DNA of 39,640 nt from Prolixibacteraceae bacterium (GTDB lineage: Bacteria > Bacteroidota > Bacteroidia > Bacteroidales > Prolixibacteraceae). Shown here one piece after another: positions 1-8,221 of the stretch. Position 1 is the first letter of the stretch; each line of letters opens with the position of its first letter. Both the position numbers and the translations under genes were made by a program. Where the stretch lies: contig JAQICD010000161.1 in the NCBI GenBank assembly GCA_027858715.1, positions 1-39,640 on the forward strand, read 5' to 3'. The notes below the pieces were generated by a model. That model searched no databases, had not been told where the DNA came from, and saw only the letters and a list, made by a program, of their open reading frames with translations.

Positions 1-1485
1 ACAAAAAAATCGGATCGGGGGTACATTGGGAAAAATACCCGTATCATTAATACCGGTGAAATAAAAAACGTACACATTGGCAATCATGTTTTAATTGAAG
101 GATCAAGGCTAATTGAAGACGGGTCGATAATAAGCAACGAAATGGCACCTGTTGAAATTGGCAATGATGTGATTATTGAAAAATTCATCATTCAATCGGG
201 AAGCAGTATAAAAGAAGGCGTTATCATAGACAAGTGCTACGTTGGACAGGGCTGTGAGCTTGGTAAAAATTACTCAGCCGAAAATTCAGTTTTCTTTTCG
301 AACTGCCAGGGGTTTCATGGTGAAGCTTGTTCAATATTTGCAGGTCCCTACACTGTAACACATCATAAATCCACTTTACTCATTGCCGGTATGTTTTCAT
401 TCTTAAATGCCGGGTCAGGTTCAAACCAGAGCAATCACATGTATAAACTCGGCCCCATCCATCAGGGAATTGTTGAAAGAGGCTCAAAAACAACCAGTGA
501 TTCATACCTGTTGTGGCCGGCCAAAATTGGCCCGTTCACCTTAATTATGGGGCGACATTATAAAAATTCCGATACCTCGGATTTGCCTTTTTCATATCTT
601 ATTGAAAATAAAGACAAATCGTGGCTAGCCCCGGCTGTTAACCTTAAAAGTGTTGGAACAATCAGGGATGCCATGAAATGGCCAAAAAGAGACAAACGTA
701 CCGATCCTGATTTACTGGACTGTATTAATTACAACTTATTGAGCCCATACACTATTCAAAAAATGCTTAACGCTATTGCGATTCTTGAAAACCTGCGAAA
801 AGTATCAGGAGAATCGTCTAACGAATATGTATATAACAACACTTCAATTTCATCATCAGCCTTAAAAAGAGGAATTTATTTATACAACATTGGAATTGAC
901 AAATTTTTAGGAAACTCCGTAATTACCCGCTTGAACGGATACGAATTGAAATCTCCTGCAGACCTTGTAAAAGCATTAAAACCCGATTGTGAAACCGGAA
1001 CTGGAGTTTGGGTTGATATAGCAGGCTTATTATGTCCTAAGTCGGAAATAGACAGAATACTCGACGATGTAGAAGATGGAACAGTAAACAATTTGCAAGA
1101 TATTGAGAATCTGTTTAAATCACTTCATGCTTCATATTATGATATTGAGTGGTGTTGGTCAGCTCAATTGCTTGAAAAAAGGCTGAAAAAATCAATTGTA
1201 AATATTACTCCCGAAGATATAATTTCCCTGGTAAAGCGCTGGAGAGAAAGTGTTGTTGATTTGGATAACATGCTTTATAATGATGCAAAAAAGGAATTTC
1301 AACTTAGTGCCATGACCGGCTTTGGTGTTGATGGTGATGCCCAGACCCGCAGAGAAGACTTTGAAATGGTAAGAGGAAACTTCGAAACCAACAGTTTTGT
1401 GCAAGAAATTAAATCGCACATTGAGCGTAAATCTAATCTTGGCGACCGTGTAATAAAACAAATTCAAAAATGCCTTAAGAAATAA
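1..1485 (+). CDS. DUF4954 family protein, 5'-truncated by window edge
   Basis: The reading frame is open from base 1 (no stop upstream of the first ATG at 142), so 494 residues of a longer protein are visible and the true start lies outside. The N-terminal part shows hexapeptide-like repeats of small and beta-branched residues (for example IGNDVIIEKFII, GVIIDKCYVGQG) typical of a left-handed beta-helix. This is followed by the conserved DUF4954 block with HHKSTLLIAG, NAGSGSNQSNHMYKLGP and GRHYKNSDTS. The C-terminal ~250 residues are helical and charged. DUF4954 is common in Bacteroidota and spirochaetes. The helix resembles nucleotidyl- or acyltransferase beta-helices, but no biochemical role is established that I know of. 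The gene ends 5 bp from the stop of the convergent spmAB gene. Family call is firm; function unknown. Confidence 0.85.
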   Translation, partial: TKKSDRGYIGKNTRIINTGEIKNVHIGNHVLIEGSRLIEDGSIISNEMAPVEIGNDVIIEKFIIQSGSSIKEGVIIDKCYVGQGCELGKNYSAENSVFFSNCQGFHGEACSIFAGPYTVTHHKSTLLIAGMFSFLNAGSGSNQSNHMYKLGPIHQGIVERGSKTTSDSYLLWPAKIGPFTLIMGRHYKNSDTSDLPFSYLIENKDKSWLAPAVNLKSVGTIRDAMKWPKRDKRTDPDLLDCINYNLLSPYTIQKMLNAIAILENLRKVSGESSNEYVYNNTSISSSALKRGIYLYNIGIDKFLGNSVITRLNGYELKSPADLVKALKPDCETGTGVWVDIAGLLCPKSEIDRILDDVEDGTVNNLQDIENLFKSLHASYYDIEWCWSAQLLEKRLKKSIVNITPEDIISLVKRWRESVVDLDNMLYNDAKKEFQLSAMTGFGVDGDAQTRREDFEMVRGNFETNSFVQEIKSHIERKSNLGDRVIKQIQKCLKK

Positions 1486-1490
1486 TATTA

Positions 1491-2723
1491 CTAGTAGTAA
1501 AACAGATAGCCAATAAAAATGGCAGTAATAATACCTACAAAGTCGGCTATCAAACCACAAGTTACAGCATGACGTGTGTTTTTTATGCCAACGGCACCAA
1601 AATAAACAGCTAAAACATAAAAAGTGGTATCGGTAGAGCCTTGAAAGGTTGATGCCAGACGACCTACAAACGAATCGGCGCCATGTGTATTCATGGCGTC
1701 TATCATCATTCCACGCGCTCCACTTCCGCTCAATGGTTTCATAAATGCGGTTGGCAATGCTTCTACAAAATCGGCATTCAGCCCAGCAGAACGAACACTC
1801 CATTCAATAGCTCTAATAATGTAATCCATTGCTCCCGAGGCTCTGAAAACGCCAATTGCCACCAATATGGCAATTAAATAAGGTATGATTTTAACTGCGG
1901 TTTTGAAGCCGTCTTTTGCTCCATCGATAAAAGCTTCGTACACATTTACTTTTTTTCTGAAAGCCAACAAAATAAAGCCAACAATTACACTGAAGAGTAT
2001 AAAACTGCTCGCCACATTTGATATAACCTGTATTTGATCCTGATTAAGTGTTGAAAAATACCAGATGATGCCAATTATAATAGCTGTCATTCCTCCAAGC
2101 CAACTCAAAACAACGCGGTTCAGTAAATTGATGCGTTGATAAAATGCAACAGCAATCAACCCGGCAAGTGTTGAAAAAAAGGTTGTAATAAGCAATGGAA
2201 TGAAAACATCGGTAGGGTTAACTGCACCTAGTTGAGCACGATATACCATTATTGAAATTGGAATAAGCGTTAAGCCCGAGGTGTTCAGCACCAAAAACAT
2301 AATCTGTGCATTCGAGGCCGTGTCTTTCTTCGGATTAGATGCTTGCATCTCGCGCATCGCTTCAAGTCCCATCGGGGTAGCTGCATTGTCCAAATTGAGC
2401 ATATTGGCTGCAATATTCATTGTTATTGCGCCATAAGCCGGATGATTTTTACCCAGTTCGGGGAAAATTTTTTGAAAAAAAGGACCAATTATACGCGATA
2501 ATATATTTACAATTCCCCCCTTCTCTCCTATCTTCATGATACCCATCCATAACGTAAGTACACCTGTTAATCCCAACGATATTTCAAAACCTGTTTTTGC
2601 CATTTCGAAAGTGGAATTAACAATTTCTGAAAATACAGTAACATCCTGAAAAAAAACAAGTTTTACCAGGGCAACGATAAAAGCTATCAGAAAAAAGAAT
2701 ATAAATATGTAGTTTAAAGCCAT
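1491..2723 (-). CDS. SpmA-SpmB fusion, nucleoside-recognition (Gate) domain membrane protein
   Basis: A 410-residue integral membrane protein with about eight to ten hydrophobic segments. It carries two tandem nucleoside-recognition (Gate) halves. The first half has the SpmA-type signature around residues 55-140 (LWMGIMKIGEKGG, HPAYGAITMNIAANMLNLDNAATP). The second half is SpmB-like (FRASGAMDYI, ALPTAFMKPLSGSGARGMM, GSTDTTFYVLAVYFG). In Bacillus these are two separate genes of about 190 and 175 residues needed for spore maturation. In Bacteroidota a single fused protein is usual, in organisms that do not sporulate. The substrate is not known, and a transport or gating role is inferred only from the fold. 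Start ATG at 2723 with a candidate -7 element at 2760-2767. Confidence 0.85.
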   Translation of the reverse strand: MALNYIFIFFFLIAFIVALVKLVFFQDVTVFSEIVNSTFEMAKTGFEISLGLTGVLTLWMGIMKIGEKGGIVNILSRIIGPFFQKIFPELGKNHPAYGAITMNIAANMLNLDNAATPMGLEAMREMQASNPKKDTASNAQIMFLVLNTSGLTLIPISIMVYRAQLGAVNPTDVFIPLLITTFFSTLAGLIAVAFYQRINLLNRVVLSWLGGMTAIIIGIIWYFSTLNQDQIQVISNVASSFILFSVIVGFILLAFRKKVNVYEAFIDGAKDGFKTAVKIIPYLIAILVAIGVFRASGAMDYIIRAIEWSVRSAGLNADFVEALPTAFMKPLSGSGARGMMIDAMNTHGADSFVGRLASTFQGSTDTTFYVLAVYFGAVGIKNTRHAVTCGLIADFVGIITAIFIGYLFYY

Positions 2724-2759
2724 ATCCTGCTATTGAGCATTTTTTTTTATGAATGGTTT

Positions 2760-2767
2760 CAAAACTA
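2760..2767 (-). promoter_or_regulatory. candidate -7 element for the spmAB gene
   Basis: Read on the minus strand this is TAGTTTTG, a full match to the Bacteroidota -7 consensus TAnnTTTG, 36 bases before the ATG. A TTG on the same strand lies 23 bp further upstream, slightly longer than the usual 19-21. The region is AT-rich, so a chance match is possible. Confidence 0.4.
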
Positions 2768-2801
2768 AGAAAAATACTGTTTTAATGCAGCAATACAAGC
2801 A

Positions 2802-2809
2802 TATATTTG
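2802..2809 (+). promoter_or_regulatory. candidate -7 element for the barrel protein gene
   Basis: TATATTTG matches TAnnTTTG and lies 53 bases before the ATG at 2863. It is divergent to the candidate at 2760-2767, so one 139-bp spacer would serve both genes. No clear -33 TTTG was seen at the usual distance. Confidence 0.4.
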
Positions 2810-2862
2810 ATGTTTATTTTAATTTTACAAATTCGAAAAAACAATAAAAAAAAGAAATTACT

Positions 2863-3609
2863 ATGAAGAATAGAACAAGCTTAATAATAATTTTGATTTT
2901 TACTTTTTTGTCTGTTTCTACAAAAGCCAGCGAGCGTTTTCATGCAAGTATGTCGTTTGGTGCAGGGTTTTCATCAGGTATTTTCAAACAAATATCACCG
3001 CTTGCAGATGATGCTGGTTATGCGAAAAGCGGTTTCACCATGAATGTTGATGGCGATTATTATTTGCATAACCGAATCGCGGTTTCAGCTCGTCTGCATT
3101 TTGGACAGGCAGCTATTGATAAGATTCCAGCATTTAACTGGCTCAAAACCAAAACATCTGAATATTCACCCCTAAGTGATTCGGTACGAACGAAAATCGG
3201 TTATTGGCAATGGACTTCACCTATGTTGGGTATCAAAGCCAACTATCCGCTGATATTAAACAAGCTGTATCTCGAAGGTGGCATTTACAGCGGATTAAGC
3301 ATTACTTCAAATCCACAGCACTATCTCCGCATTATCGACAAGGAAAATCAAAAAGAAGTGATTTCCGAAACCACTGCAGGAAAGCAATACAGCATTCCGT
3401 TAATGGTTGATGGTGGTTTACGAATGAAGTTGAATAGCAGCATTCATTTAAAATTGTATGGTTCATTTTATCAATCAAATAGCAATTATGAACACATTAT
3501 TTATTCAAATTCTCAAAATTCAGATAATATCCAACATATTGGAGAATTTGATATAGCAAAAAAAATTACGACCATAAACGTTTACGCAGGTATTATATAT
3601 GTTTTATAG
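2863..3609 (+). CDS. outer-membrane beta-barrel-type protein of unknown function
   Basis: A 248-residue protein that starts with a clear signal peptide (charged MKNR, a hydrophobic stretch to about residue 19, likely cleavage after STKA). The mature part alternates polar and hydrophobic residues with many aromatic positions and ends in VYAGIIYVL, as in small 8- to 10-stranded outer-membrane barrels (OmpA/porin-like beta-barrel superfamily). No enzyme motif is visible. It stands alone between two minus-strand genes. The A-rich leader just before the ATG is typical of Bacteroidota, which rely little on Shine-Dalgarno pairing. Barrel assignment is inferred from strand pattern and signal peptide; specific function unknown. 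Confidence 0.65.
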   Translation: MKNRTSLIIILIFTFLSVSTKASERFHASMSFGAGFSSGIFKQISPLADDAGYAKSGFTMNVDGDYYLHNRIAVSARLHFGQAAIDKIPAFNWLKTKTSEYSPLSDSVRTKIGYWQWTSPMLGIKANYPLILNKLYLEGGIYSGLSITSNPQHYLRIIDKENQKEVISETTAGKQYSIPLMVDGGLRMKLNSSIHLKLYGSFYQSNSNYEHIIYSNSQNSDNIQHIGEFDIAKKITTINVYAGIIYVL

Positions 3610-3641
3610 ATTTCAAAAACATTTCAGGTTGACAATTCAAA

Positions 3642-4427
3642 TTATTCTAAAAGTTCAAATTTATCGGCATCTCTTAGCGTATTAAAACTTTGCCTAAAAG
3701 CATTAAGTTTCTCTTTGTTAATGGTTTTTATGAAGAAACCTTCATCACTTTCAGCATTTAAAATTGGTTTGCCCTTGAAATTAATCACCATCGAATCGCC
3801 AGTGTAGTCTATTGGAGTTTCGTCGTTACCAATGCGGTTAACAGCAGCCACATAGCATTGATTTTCGATGGCGCGCGCTTTTGTTAGTGTTTTCCAAATC
3901 TTACGACGTTTAGCTGGCCAGTTGGCAATATTTATCATCAGGTCGTAGCCTTGGGTATTTCGGCTCCATACCGGGAAACGCAGGTCATAACATATTTGTG
4001 GTAAAATTTTCCATCCCCGATACGAAATTACTGGAAGTGATTTCCCATGTGTATAATTTTTGGTTTCTTTTTCGATAGTAAATAAATGACGCTTGTCGTA
4101 GGTAACAATTTCACCATCAGGATATACCCATACAAAACGATTATAGTAACAATTGTTCTCACTAACAATCAAACTTCCACAAATAGCAAAATCACGTTCG
4201 CTGGCTATCTGCTTCATCCATTCAACAGTTGAGCCACTCATGGTTTCGGCTACAAGTGAGGCATTCATTGTAAAACCAGTTGTAAAAACCTCGGGCATGA
4301 TAACCACATCAACTCCATCGGGCATCTCGGCTATGAGATTCGTAAGTACAAATCGGTTCGATTCAGCGTCTTCCCAAGCAGTGTCGGGTTGAACCAAAGC
4401 CAGTTTCAATTTGTTTTTTGTTTTCAT
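3642..4427 (-). CDS. nitrilase-family omega-amidase (YafV/Nit2-like)
   Basis: A 261-residue carbon-nitrogen hydrolase. The catalytic triad of the nitrilase superfamily is complete: Glu46 in MPEVFTTGF, Lys112 in YDKRHLF and Cys146 in PQICYDLRFP. The FTTGFTM and DLRFPVW contexts match YafV/omega-amidases, which hydrolyse 2-oxoglutaramate or 2-oxosuccinamate, products of glutamine or asparagine transamination, in the cytoplasm. I chose the ATG at 4427 (MKTKNKLKLALVQPD) because it begins directly before the first beta strand and lies 13 bp after the upstream stop. A start at 4478 would add 17 unrelated residues and overlap the upstream gene. Last gene of the five-gene minus-strand cluster. Substrate is inferred from family resemblance. 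Confidence 0.85.
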   Translation of the reverse strand: MKTKNKLKLALVQPDTAWEDAESNRFVLTNLIAEMPDGVDVVIMPEVFTTGFTMNASLVAETMSGSTVEWMKQIASERDFAICGSLIVSENNCYYNRFVWVYPDGEIVTYDKRHLFTIEKETKNYTHGKSLPVISYRGWKILPQICYDLRFPVWSRNTQGYDLMINIANWPAKRRKIWKTLTKARAIENQCYVAAVNRIGNDETPIDYTGDSMVINFKGKPILNAESDEGFFIKTINKEKLNAFRQSFNTLRDADKFELLE

Positions 4428-4440
4428 TGTATGTGAGTTT

Positions 4441-5100
4441 TTATTTAATTTGAATCTTGATATTTTCGGCTGCAGCAAAATCTTTCAAATATTTAACTGA
4501 CTGGTTCAAGTATGTTTGTAAAGTATCATAACTTCCAAATCCGAAATAAACCATCAAAAAATGTTTTGTTTTTTCAGTTACGCATGTTCGATCTGAATCG
4601 CTTGTAGGACTGCCAAAAGCTCCTTTAAAGTCGCGTAGTACAGGAAGAAATTCAATGTTGAGTTCTCCTCTTCCAATTGCACAGTAAGGCTCATTTTTTT
4701 TACCAATACCCAGTTCAACAGGTTCTACAATATTATCAACATCGTATCCTCCTATTGAAAATCCTGAGGTAACAGAAGCAAGATTTACCAAATCGACCAC
4801 ATTATTGATTTGGTACAGCTCGATTCCTTTTACAACCCGTCGTATTAAAGCTTCGGCCGATAAACGATAGCGCGCAGGGTCTTTCCCCAATGCTTTATAG
4901 GCTCTTCGGGATGAACGAATAGCCGCTATTTTTGATATATCTTCAATCTGGATTTCATTCTGAATCGATTGACATTGCTGTCTTATTTCATTCCATAGAT
5001 TTTCGTTGAATTTTTCAACATTTACATCACATTCAATGCACCCCAGTTTTATGTCGAGCCATTTGTTGAAAAATTCCTGCTCTATTTGAATGTCAATCAT
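4441..5100 (-). CDS. stand-alone B3/B4 domain protein (PheRS-beta editing-domain family)
   Basis: A 219-residue protein matching the B3/B4 domain of phenylalanyl-tRNA synthetase beta subunits. Visible are the RSSRRAYKALGKDPARYRLSAEAL block, the VDLVNLASVTSGFSIGGYDVD block and the GELNIEFLPVLRDFKGAFGSPTSDSDRTC region. In PheRS this domain hydrolyses mischarged Tyr-tRNA(Phe). Free-standing copies are widespread, often annotated only as B3/4 domain proteins, and their substrates are mostly untested. The start is the ATG at 5100 (MIDIQIEQ); the frame also offers a TTG two codons earlier. It lies 35 bp after the aminopeptidase gene and 13 bp before the omega-amidase, so probably co-transcribed. 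A tRNA or amino-acid quality-control role is inference. Confidence 0.82.
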   Translation of the reverse strand: MIDIQIEQEFFNKWLDIKLGCIECDVNVEKFNENLWNEIRQQCQSIQNEIQIEDISKIAAIRSSRRAYKALGKDPARYRLSAEALIRRVVKGIELYQINNVVDLVNLASVTSGFSIGGYDVDNIVEPVELGIGKKNEPYCAIGRGELNIEFLPVLRDFKGAFGSPTSDSDRTCVTEKTKHFLMVYFGFGSYDTLQTYLNQSVKYLKDFAAAENIKIQIK

Positions 5101-5135
5101 ATACAAGTCTAAATATATAAAAATTTTAACAAATC

Positions 5136-6911
5136 CTAAAGAGGCATTGTAAGCCGTTTAAGCAACTGCAACTGCGCCGGATTGGTAAACGAGCTCAGAG
5201 TACTTAAAACGTCCTTATGGTACTCGTTAATCCAGTTAATTTCTTCACCGGTTAGTAATGTGGTATCAACAAGGCGTGTGTCTATCGGAAATTTAGTGAG
5301 TGTTTCGAATTTATAAAAACGGCCAAATTCATTCTCTATGTCTTCAACTACGTGAATCATATTTTCGGTTCGAATACCATATTCGCCTGTTCTATAAATT
5401 CCAGGTTCGTTCGAAAGAATATGTCCGGGTTTTAACGGTTGGTTGTTAAAATCGGGTCGAATGCTTTGAGGCCCTTCGTGAACATTCATAAATGCACCAA
5501 CACCATGTCCTGTTCCGTGACCGTAATTTTTATTATCGTTCCATAAAGCGGCACGTGCCAGTATATCAAGGTGACAACCAATTGTTCCTTTTGGGAACTT
5601 TATGCGAGTTAGATTTATCATCCCCTTAAGCACTTGTGTAAAGTCACGCTTCATTTTGTAAGTTACCGGTCCCAGCGATATGGTTCGGGTAATGTCGGTT
5701 GTACCGTATTGATATTGTCCGCCTGAATCGAAAAGCAAAATTCCCTCTGGATTCAATTCGTTGGCTATTTCGTCGGTTACCCTAAAATGCACTATAGCAC
5801 CATGGTCGAGATATCCCACAATTGGGAAAAAGCTTGTGCCAACATAGCCCCTTTGTTTAGCCCTGAATGCTTCGAGTTTCATCGCCACATCGTACTCGGT
5901 TATGGTTTCTTTGCCAAGTTTTTCTTCAAGCCAAAGCTGGAAGTCAAGTAAAGCAAGGCCATCTGCAATTTGAGCTTTTTTCATTCCGGCGAGTTCAGCA
6001 TCATTTTTTCGCGACTTAAACAACGAAGCAGACGATAACTGGCGAACAATTTGATTTTCTGATTCCAGAATATTTTTGATGTGAAAATTGGTTCGATCAG
6101 GGTCGATCACCACTGCTTGGCCTCTAATTGACTGCAATTCGCCATAAAACGATTTGTAAGGAAGTAACTCAATGCCATCTTTTTCGAGTTCTGAAAGAGC
6201 GTAAGTTTCAAATTTTGATTTATCAATAAAAAGTTTCGCCCCTTTTTCAGTAATAAGGGCAAACGAAAGTACCACCGGGTTACATTCTACATCGGCACCA
6301 CGAATATTGAACGTCCATCCAATATCGTCGAGTGCAGTCAGTACCATTAAATCAGCATCTGCTTTTTTCATTTCAGAATGTAGCAGTTCGATTTTTTGAG
6401 TACGCGAAATGCCAGCCCATTCAAGTGTATGTAAAAATGCTTTACTTGCCGGCAATGGTGGTCGGTTGCTCCATATTTCATCCAGCAAGTCGATATCAGA
6501 ATTTATCAGAATATTCTTTTTTAGAAATTTTGATTCAAAAGCTTCGGCTTCGGCAAGAGAGTAACAGGAACCATCGAACCCCACAGTATCACCCTGATCT
6601 AATTCGGTAGTAATCCATTGTTCAAGTGTTAATGCCTCGGACTCGCGTGCTTTCATCATAGCAATGCCGGTATTTTTTAATTGTTCTTTGGCTTGCAGAA
6701 AATAACGCGAATCGGTCCACAAAGCTGCTTTATCGAGAGTAACAGCCATCCACCCATAAGAGCCGGTAAAACCCGATGCGAATTGTCGCGACTGCCATCG
6801 CGCAGGCACGTATTCGCTCATATGCGGATCAGAACCATTTACAAGATAAGCCTGTATGTTGCTTGCTCTCATTCTGCTACGGAGCAATTTAATTTTTTCC
6901 TGAATAGTCAT
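5136..6911 (-). CDS. Xaa-Pro aminopeptidase (M24B, three-domain type)
   Basis: A 591-residue cytoplasmic metallopeptidase that removes the N-terminal residue before proline. It has two creatinase-like N-terminal domains (about 1-300) and a pita-bread catalytic domain (about 305-591), as in eukaryotic aminopeptidase P1. The five metal ligands are present: Asp395 and Asp406 in LLFDSGGQYQYGTTDITRTI, His469 in GHGTGHGVG, Glu502 in NEPGIY and Glu516 in RTENM. No signal peptide. Length and ligand spacing are those of the long APP form common in Bacteroidota, not the ~440-residue PepP. It follows the NUDIX gene by 58 bp and precedes the B3/B4 gene by 35 bp. Proline-peptide turnover fits a general nutrient-recycling cluster. 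Confidence 0.93.
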   Translation of the reverse strand: MTIQEKIKLLRSRMRASNIQAYLVNGSDPHMSEYVPARWQSRQFASGFTGSYGWMAVTLDKAALWTDSRYFLQAKEQLKNTGIAMMKARESEALTLEQWITTELDQGDTVGFDGSCYSLAEAEAFESKFLKKNILINSDIDLLDEIWSNRPPLPASKAFLHTLEWAGISRTQKIELLHSEMKKADADLMVLTALDDIGWTFNIRGADVECNPVVLSFALITEKGAKLFIDKSKFETYALSELEKDGIELLPYKSFYGELQSIRGQAVVIDPDRTNFHIKNILESENQIVRQLSSASLFKSRKNDAELAGMKKAQIADGLALLDFQLWLEEKLGKETITEYDVAMKLEAFRAKQRGYVGTSFFPIVGYLDHGAIVHFRVTDEIANELNPEGILLFDSGGQYQYGTTDITRTISLGPVTYKMKRDFTQVLKGMINLTRIKFPKGTIGCHLDILARAALWNDNKNYGHGTGHGVGAFMNVHEGPQSIRPDFNNQPLKPGHILSNEPGIYRTGEYGIRTENMIHVVEDIENEFGRFYKFETLTKFPIDTRLVDTTLLTGEEINWINEYHKDVLSTLSSFTNPAQLQLLKRLTMPL

Positions 6912-6969
6912 CTATTTATGTTTTTAACCCCGGGTAAAAAGAAAAATGGTGTACAAAATATTATCAACT

Positions 6970-7509
6970 TTAAAAATTCGTCGGGTCTTTTGTGTTTTGT
7001 AATCTTCTTACAATGTTCTGAACCGATAAAAAGGGCAATTGTTTAACATCAATTGATGAAACTTCAACAAATTCAAAATCCATTACATCGTCTAGATGTT
7101 TAATCGCAGAAAAATCGTCAATACTACATAGAAAAACCAAATCAATGGTGTTTACAATTGTTCCTGAATACAGATATTCGTTTGGAAAACTTGCCCAGTA
7201 TTTTATTTTATATGGTTCGAGGTTAAGTTCTTCTTTAACTTCGCGCAATATTGCCTCCTCGGCACTTTCACCGGGGTCAATAAACCCACCCGGGAAATCG
7301 AGAGCTCCAAAATGTGGTTCTATGCCTCTGCGTACCATTAATAGTTTACCAGTTTTTTCAAAAATAATAGCCGTAACTGCTGCCGACGAATTTAAGAAGA
7401 AATGAAAACCACAGCTATGACATTTGAAAGCCTTGTCTGTAAAATCAAAAATACCACCGGCGGCACAACGCGGACAGTATTTAAAATGATTCGAAGGACT
7501 TGTTGTCAT
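6970..7509 (-). CDS. NUDIX hydrolase with N-terminal zinc ribbon
   Basis: A 179-residue protein. Residues 12-33 form a Cys4 zinc ribbon (Cys12-x2-Cys15 and Cys30-x2-Cys33). The NUDIX domain follows, with the full catalytic box GGFIDPGESAEEAILREVKE then EL, whose Glu residues bind the divalent metal. The family hydrolyses nucleoside diphosphates linked to another group. The ribbon recalls NudC-type NADH pyrophosphatases, but the NudC SQPWPFPxS array after the box is not seen here, so a specific NAD substrate should not be assumed. It starts 5 bp after the preceding gene's stop, indicating co-transcription. Confidence 0.85.
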   Translation of the reverse strand: MTTSPSNHFKYCPRCAAGGIFDFTDKAFKCHSCGFHFFLNSSAAVTAIIFEKTGKLLMVRRGIEPHFGALDFPGGFIDPGESAEEAILREVKEELNLEPYKIKYWASFPNEYLYSGTIVNTIDLVFLCSIDDFSAIKHLDDVMDFEFVEVSSIDVKQLPFLSVQNIVRRLQNTKDPTNF

Positions 7510-7514
7510 TATAT

Positions 7515-8045
7515 CTATTTTTTTTGTCCTTTGAAATAATCTTCTTTATCGGCAAAAAGTACATTGAAAGTTGTGAGGCTGCCATAAGACCGGGTTATAT
7601 ATTGCTGTAAATTTATGCGGTCTTCATCATCGAGTTTAGGATGACTGTTAATGTTTTGCTCCAGAACACGCAATCGATCGCGAAGCATTACTATTTTATG
7701 AAAAAAACTCTCCATTGTAAATTCTTTTGCTTGTAAATCGGGGTTTACAGGTTTCATTACAAAAGTTCCACCTTTCCATTTATCTGCAATTTTAACGGTA
7801 TGTGTAATTCCCTGATATTTATCCATAACAAAGGTTATTGCCTCTTCTATTTCGGATAACGACAAGCCAGTATGAGGTTCATCATCAGGTTTTTCCAAGA
7901 TTCTTAAATCTGGATTGTATTTGGTCAATTCAACTTTACCACCATGTTCGAAATAAATTTCATACATCGTTAAATGTGATTTGCTCACCAATCCTTCTCC
8001 ATACGAAGGATGTGATACTCTTGTTCCTACTGCTAATTCTTCCAT
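7515..8045 (-). CDS. conserved Bacteroidota protein with SH3-like N-terminus, function unknown
   Basis: A 176-residue soluble protein without signal peptide. The first ~50 residues (GTRVSHPSYGEGLVSKSHLTMYEIYF) resemble the small SH3-like/Tudor-like barrel found at the end of UvrD-type helicases, where a V-x-H-x-x-(F/Y)-G-x-G motif is typical. The middle has a short strand segment ending in GGTFVMKPVNP. The C-terminal ~80 residues are helical and charged (FFHKIVMLRDRLRVLEQNIN). I recognise it as a conserved family in this phylum with no assigned role. First gene of the minus-strand cluster; the 176-bp spacer to the divergent CLC gene holds no perfect -7 match in this direction. Confidence 0.6.
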   Translation of the reverse strand: MEELAVGTRVSHPSYGEGLVSKSHLTMYEIYFEHGGKVELTKYNPDLRILEKPDDEPHTGLSLSEIEEAITFVMDKYQGITHTVKIADKWKGGTFVMKPVNPDLQAKEFTMESFFHKIVMLRDRLRVLEQNINSHPKLDDEDRINLQQYITRSYGSLTTFNVLFADKEDYFKGQKK

Positions 8046-8179
8046 AGTTTAATCAGTTAATAATTCATTCTTCAATATTAACAATTGAAAAGTATTCCTG
8101 AAAGAATTATTCAAAATTTAACAGACAGACAAAAAATAAAGAATCGGTACTAAATGCTTCTAAAATGTATAAATAAAGC

Positions 8180-8187
8180 TACTTTTG
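8180..8187 (+). promoter_or_regulatory. candidate -7 element for the CLC gene
   Basis: TACTTTTG is a full TAnnTTTG match, 34 bases before the GTG at 8222. No clear TTTG is present at the -33 distance, so only the -7 part is supported. Confidence 0.4.
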
Positions 8188-8221
8188 TAGGTGATTCCAA
8201 AACTTTTACAAATATTTTGAA

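Noticed and set aside
1192-1803. 203-residue open frame on the - strand across the DUF4954/spmAB junction
   Set aside because: It overlaps two well-supported genes in another frame, is rich in Cys, Trp and Arg runs, and matches nothing; a shadow frame.
6921-6940. Near-palindrome TTTTTAACCC/CGGGTAAAAA between the NUDIX and aminopeptidase genes
   Set aside because: The stem is interrupted, has no real loop, and sits inside a likely operon; not convincing as a terminator.
6970-7509. NudC NADH pyrophosphatase
   Set aside because: Zinc ribbon and NUDIX box are present, but the NudC-specific motif after the box is not visible and the protein is short.
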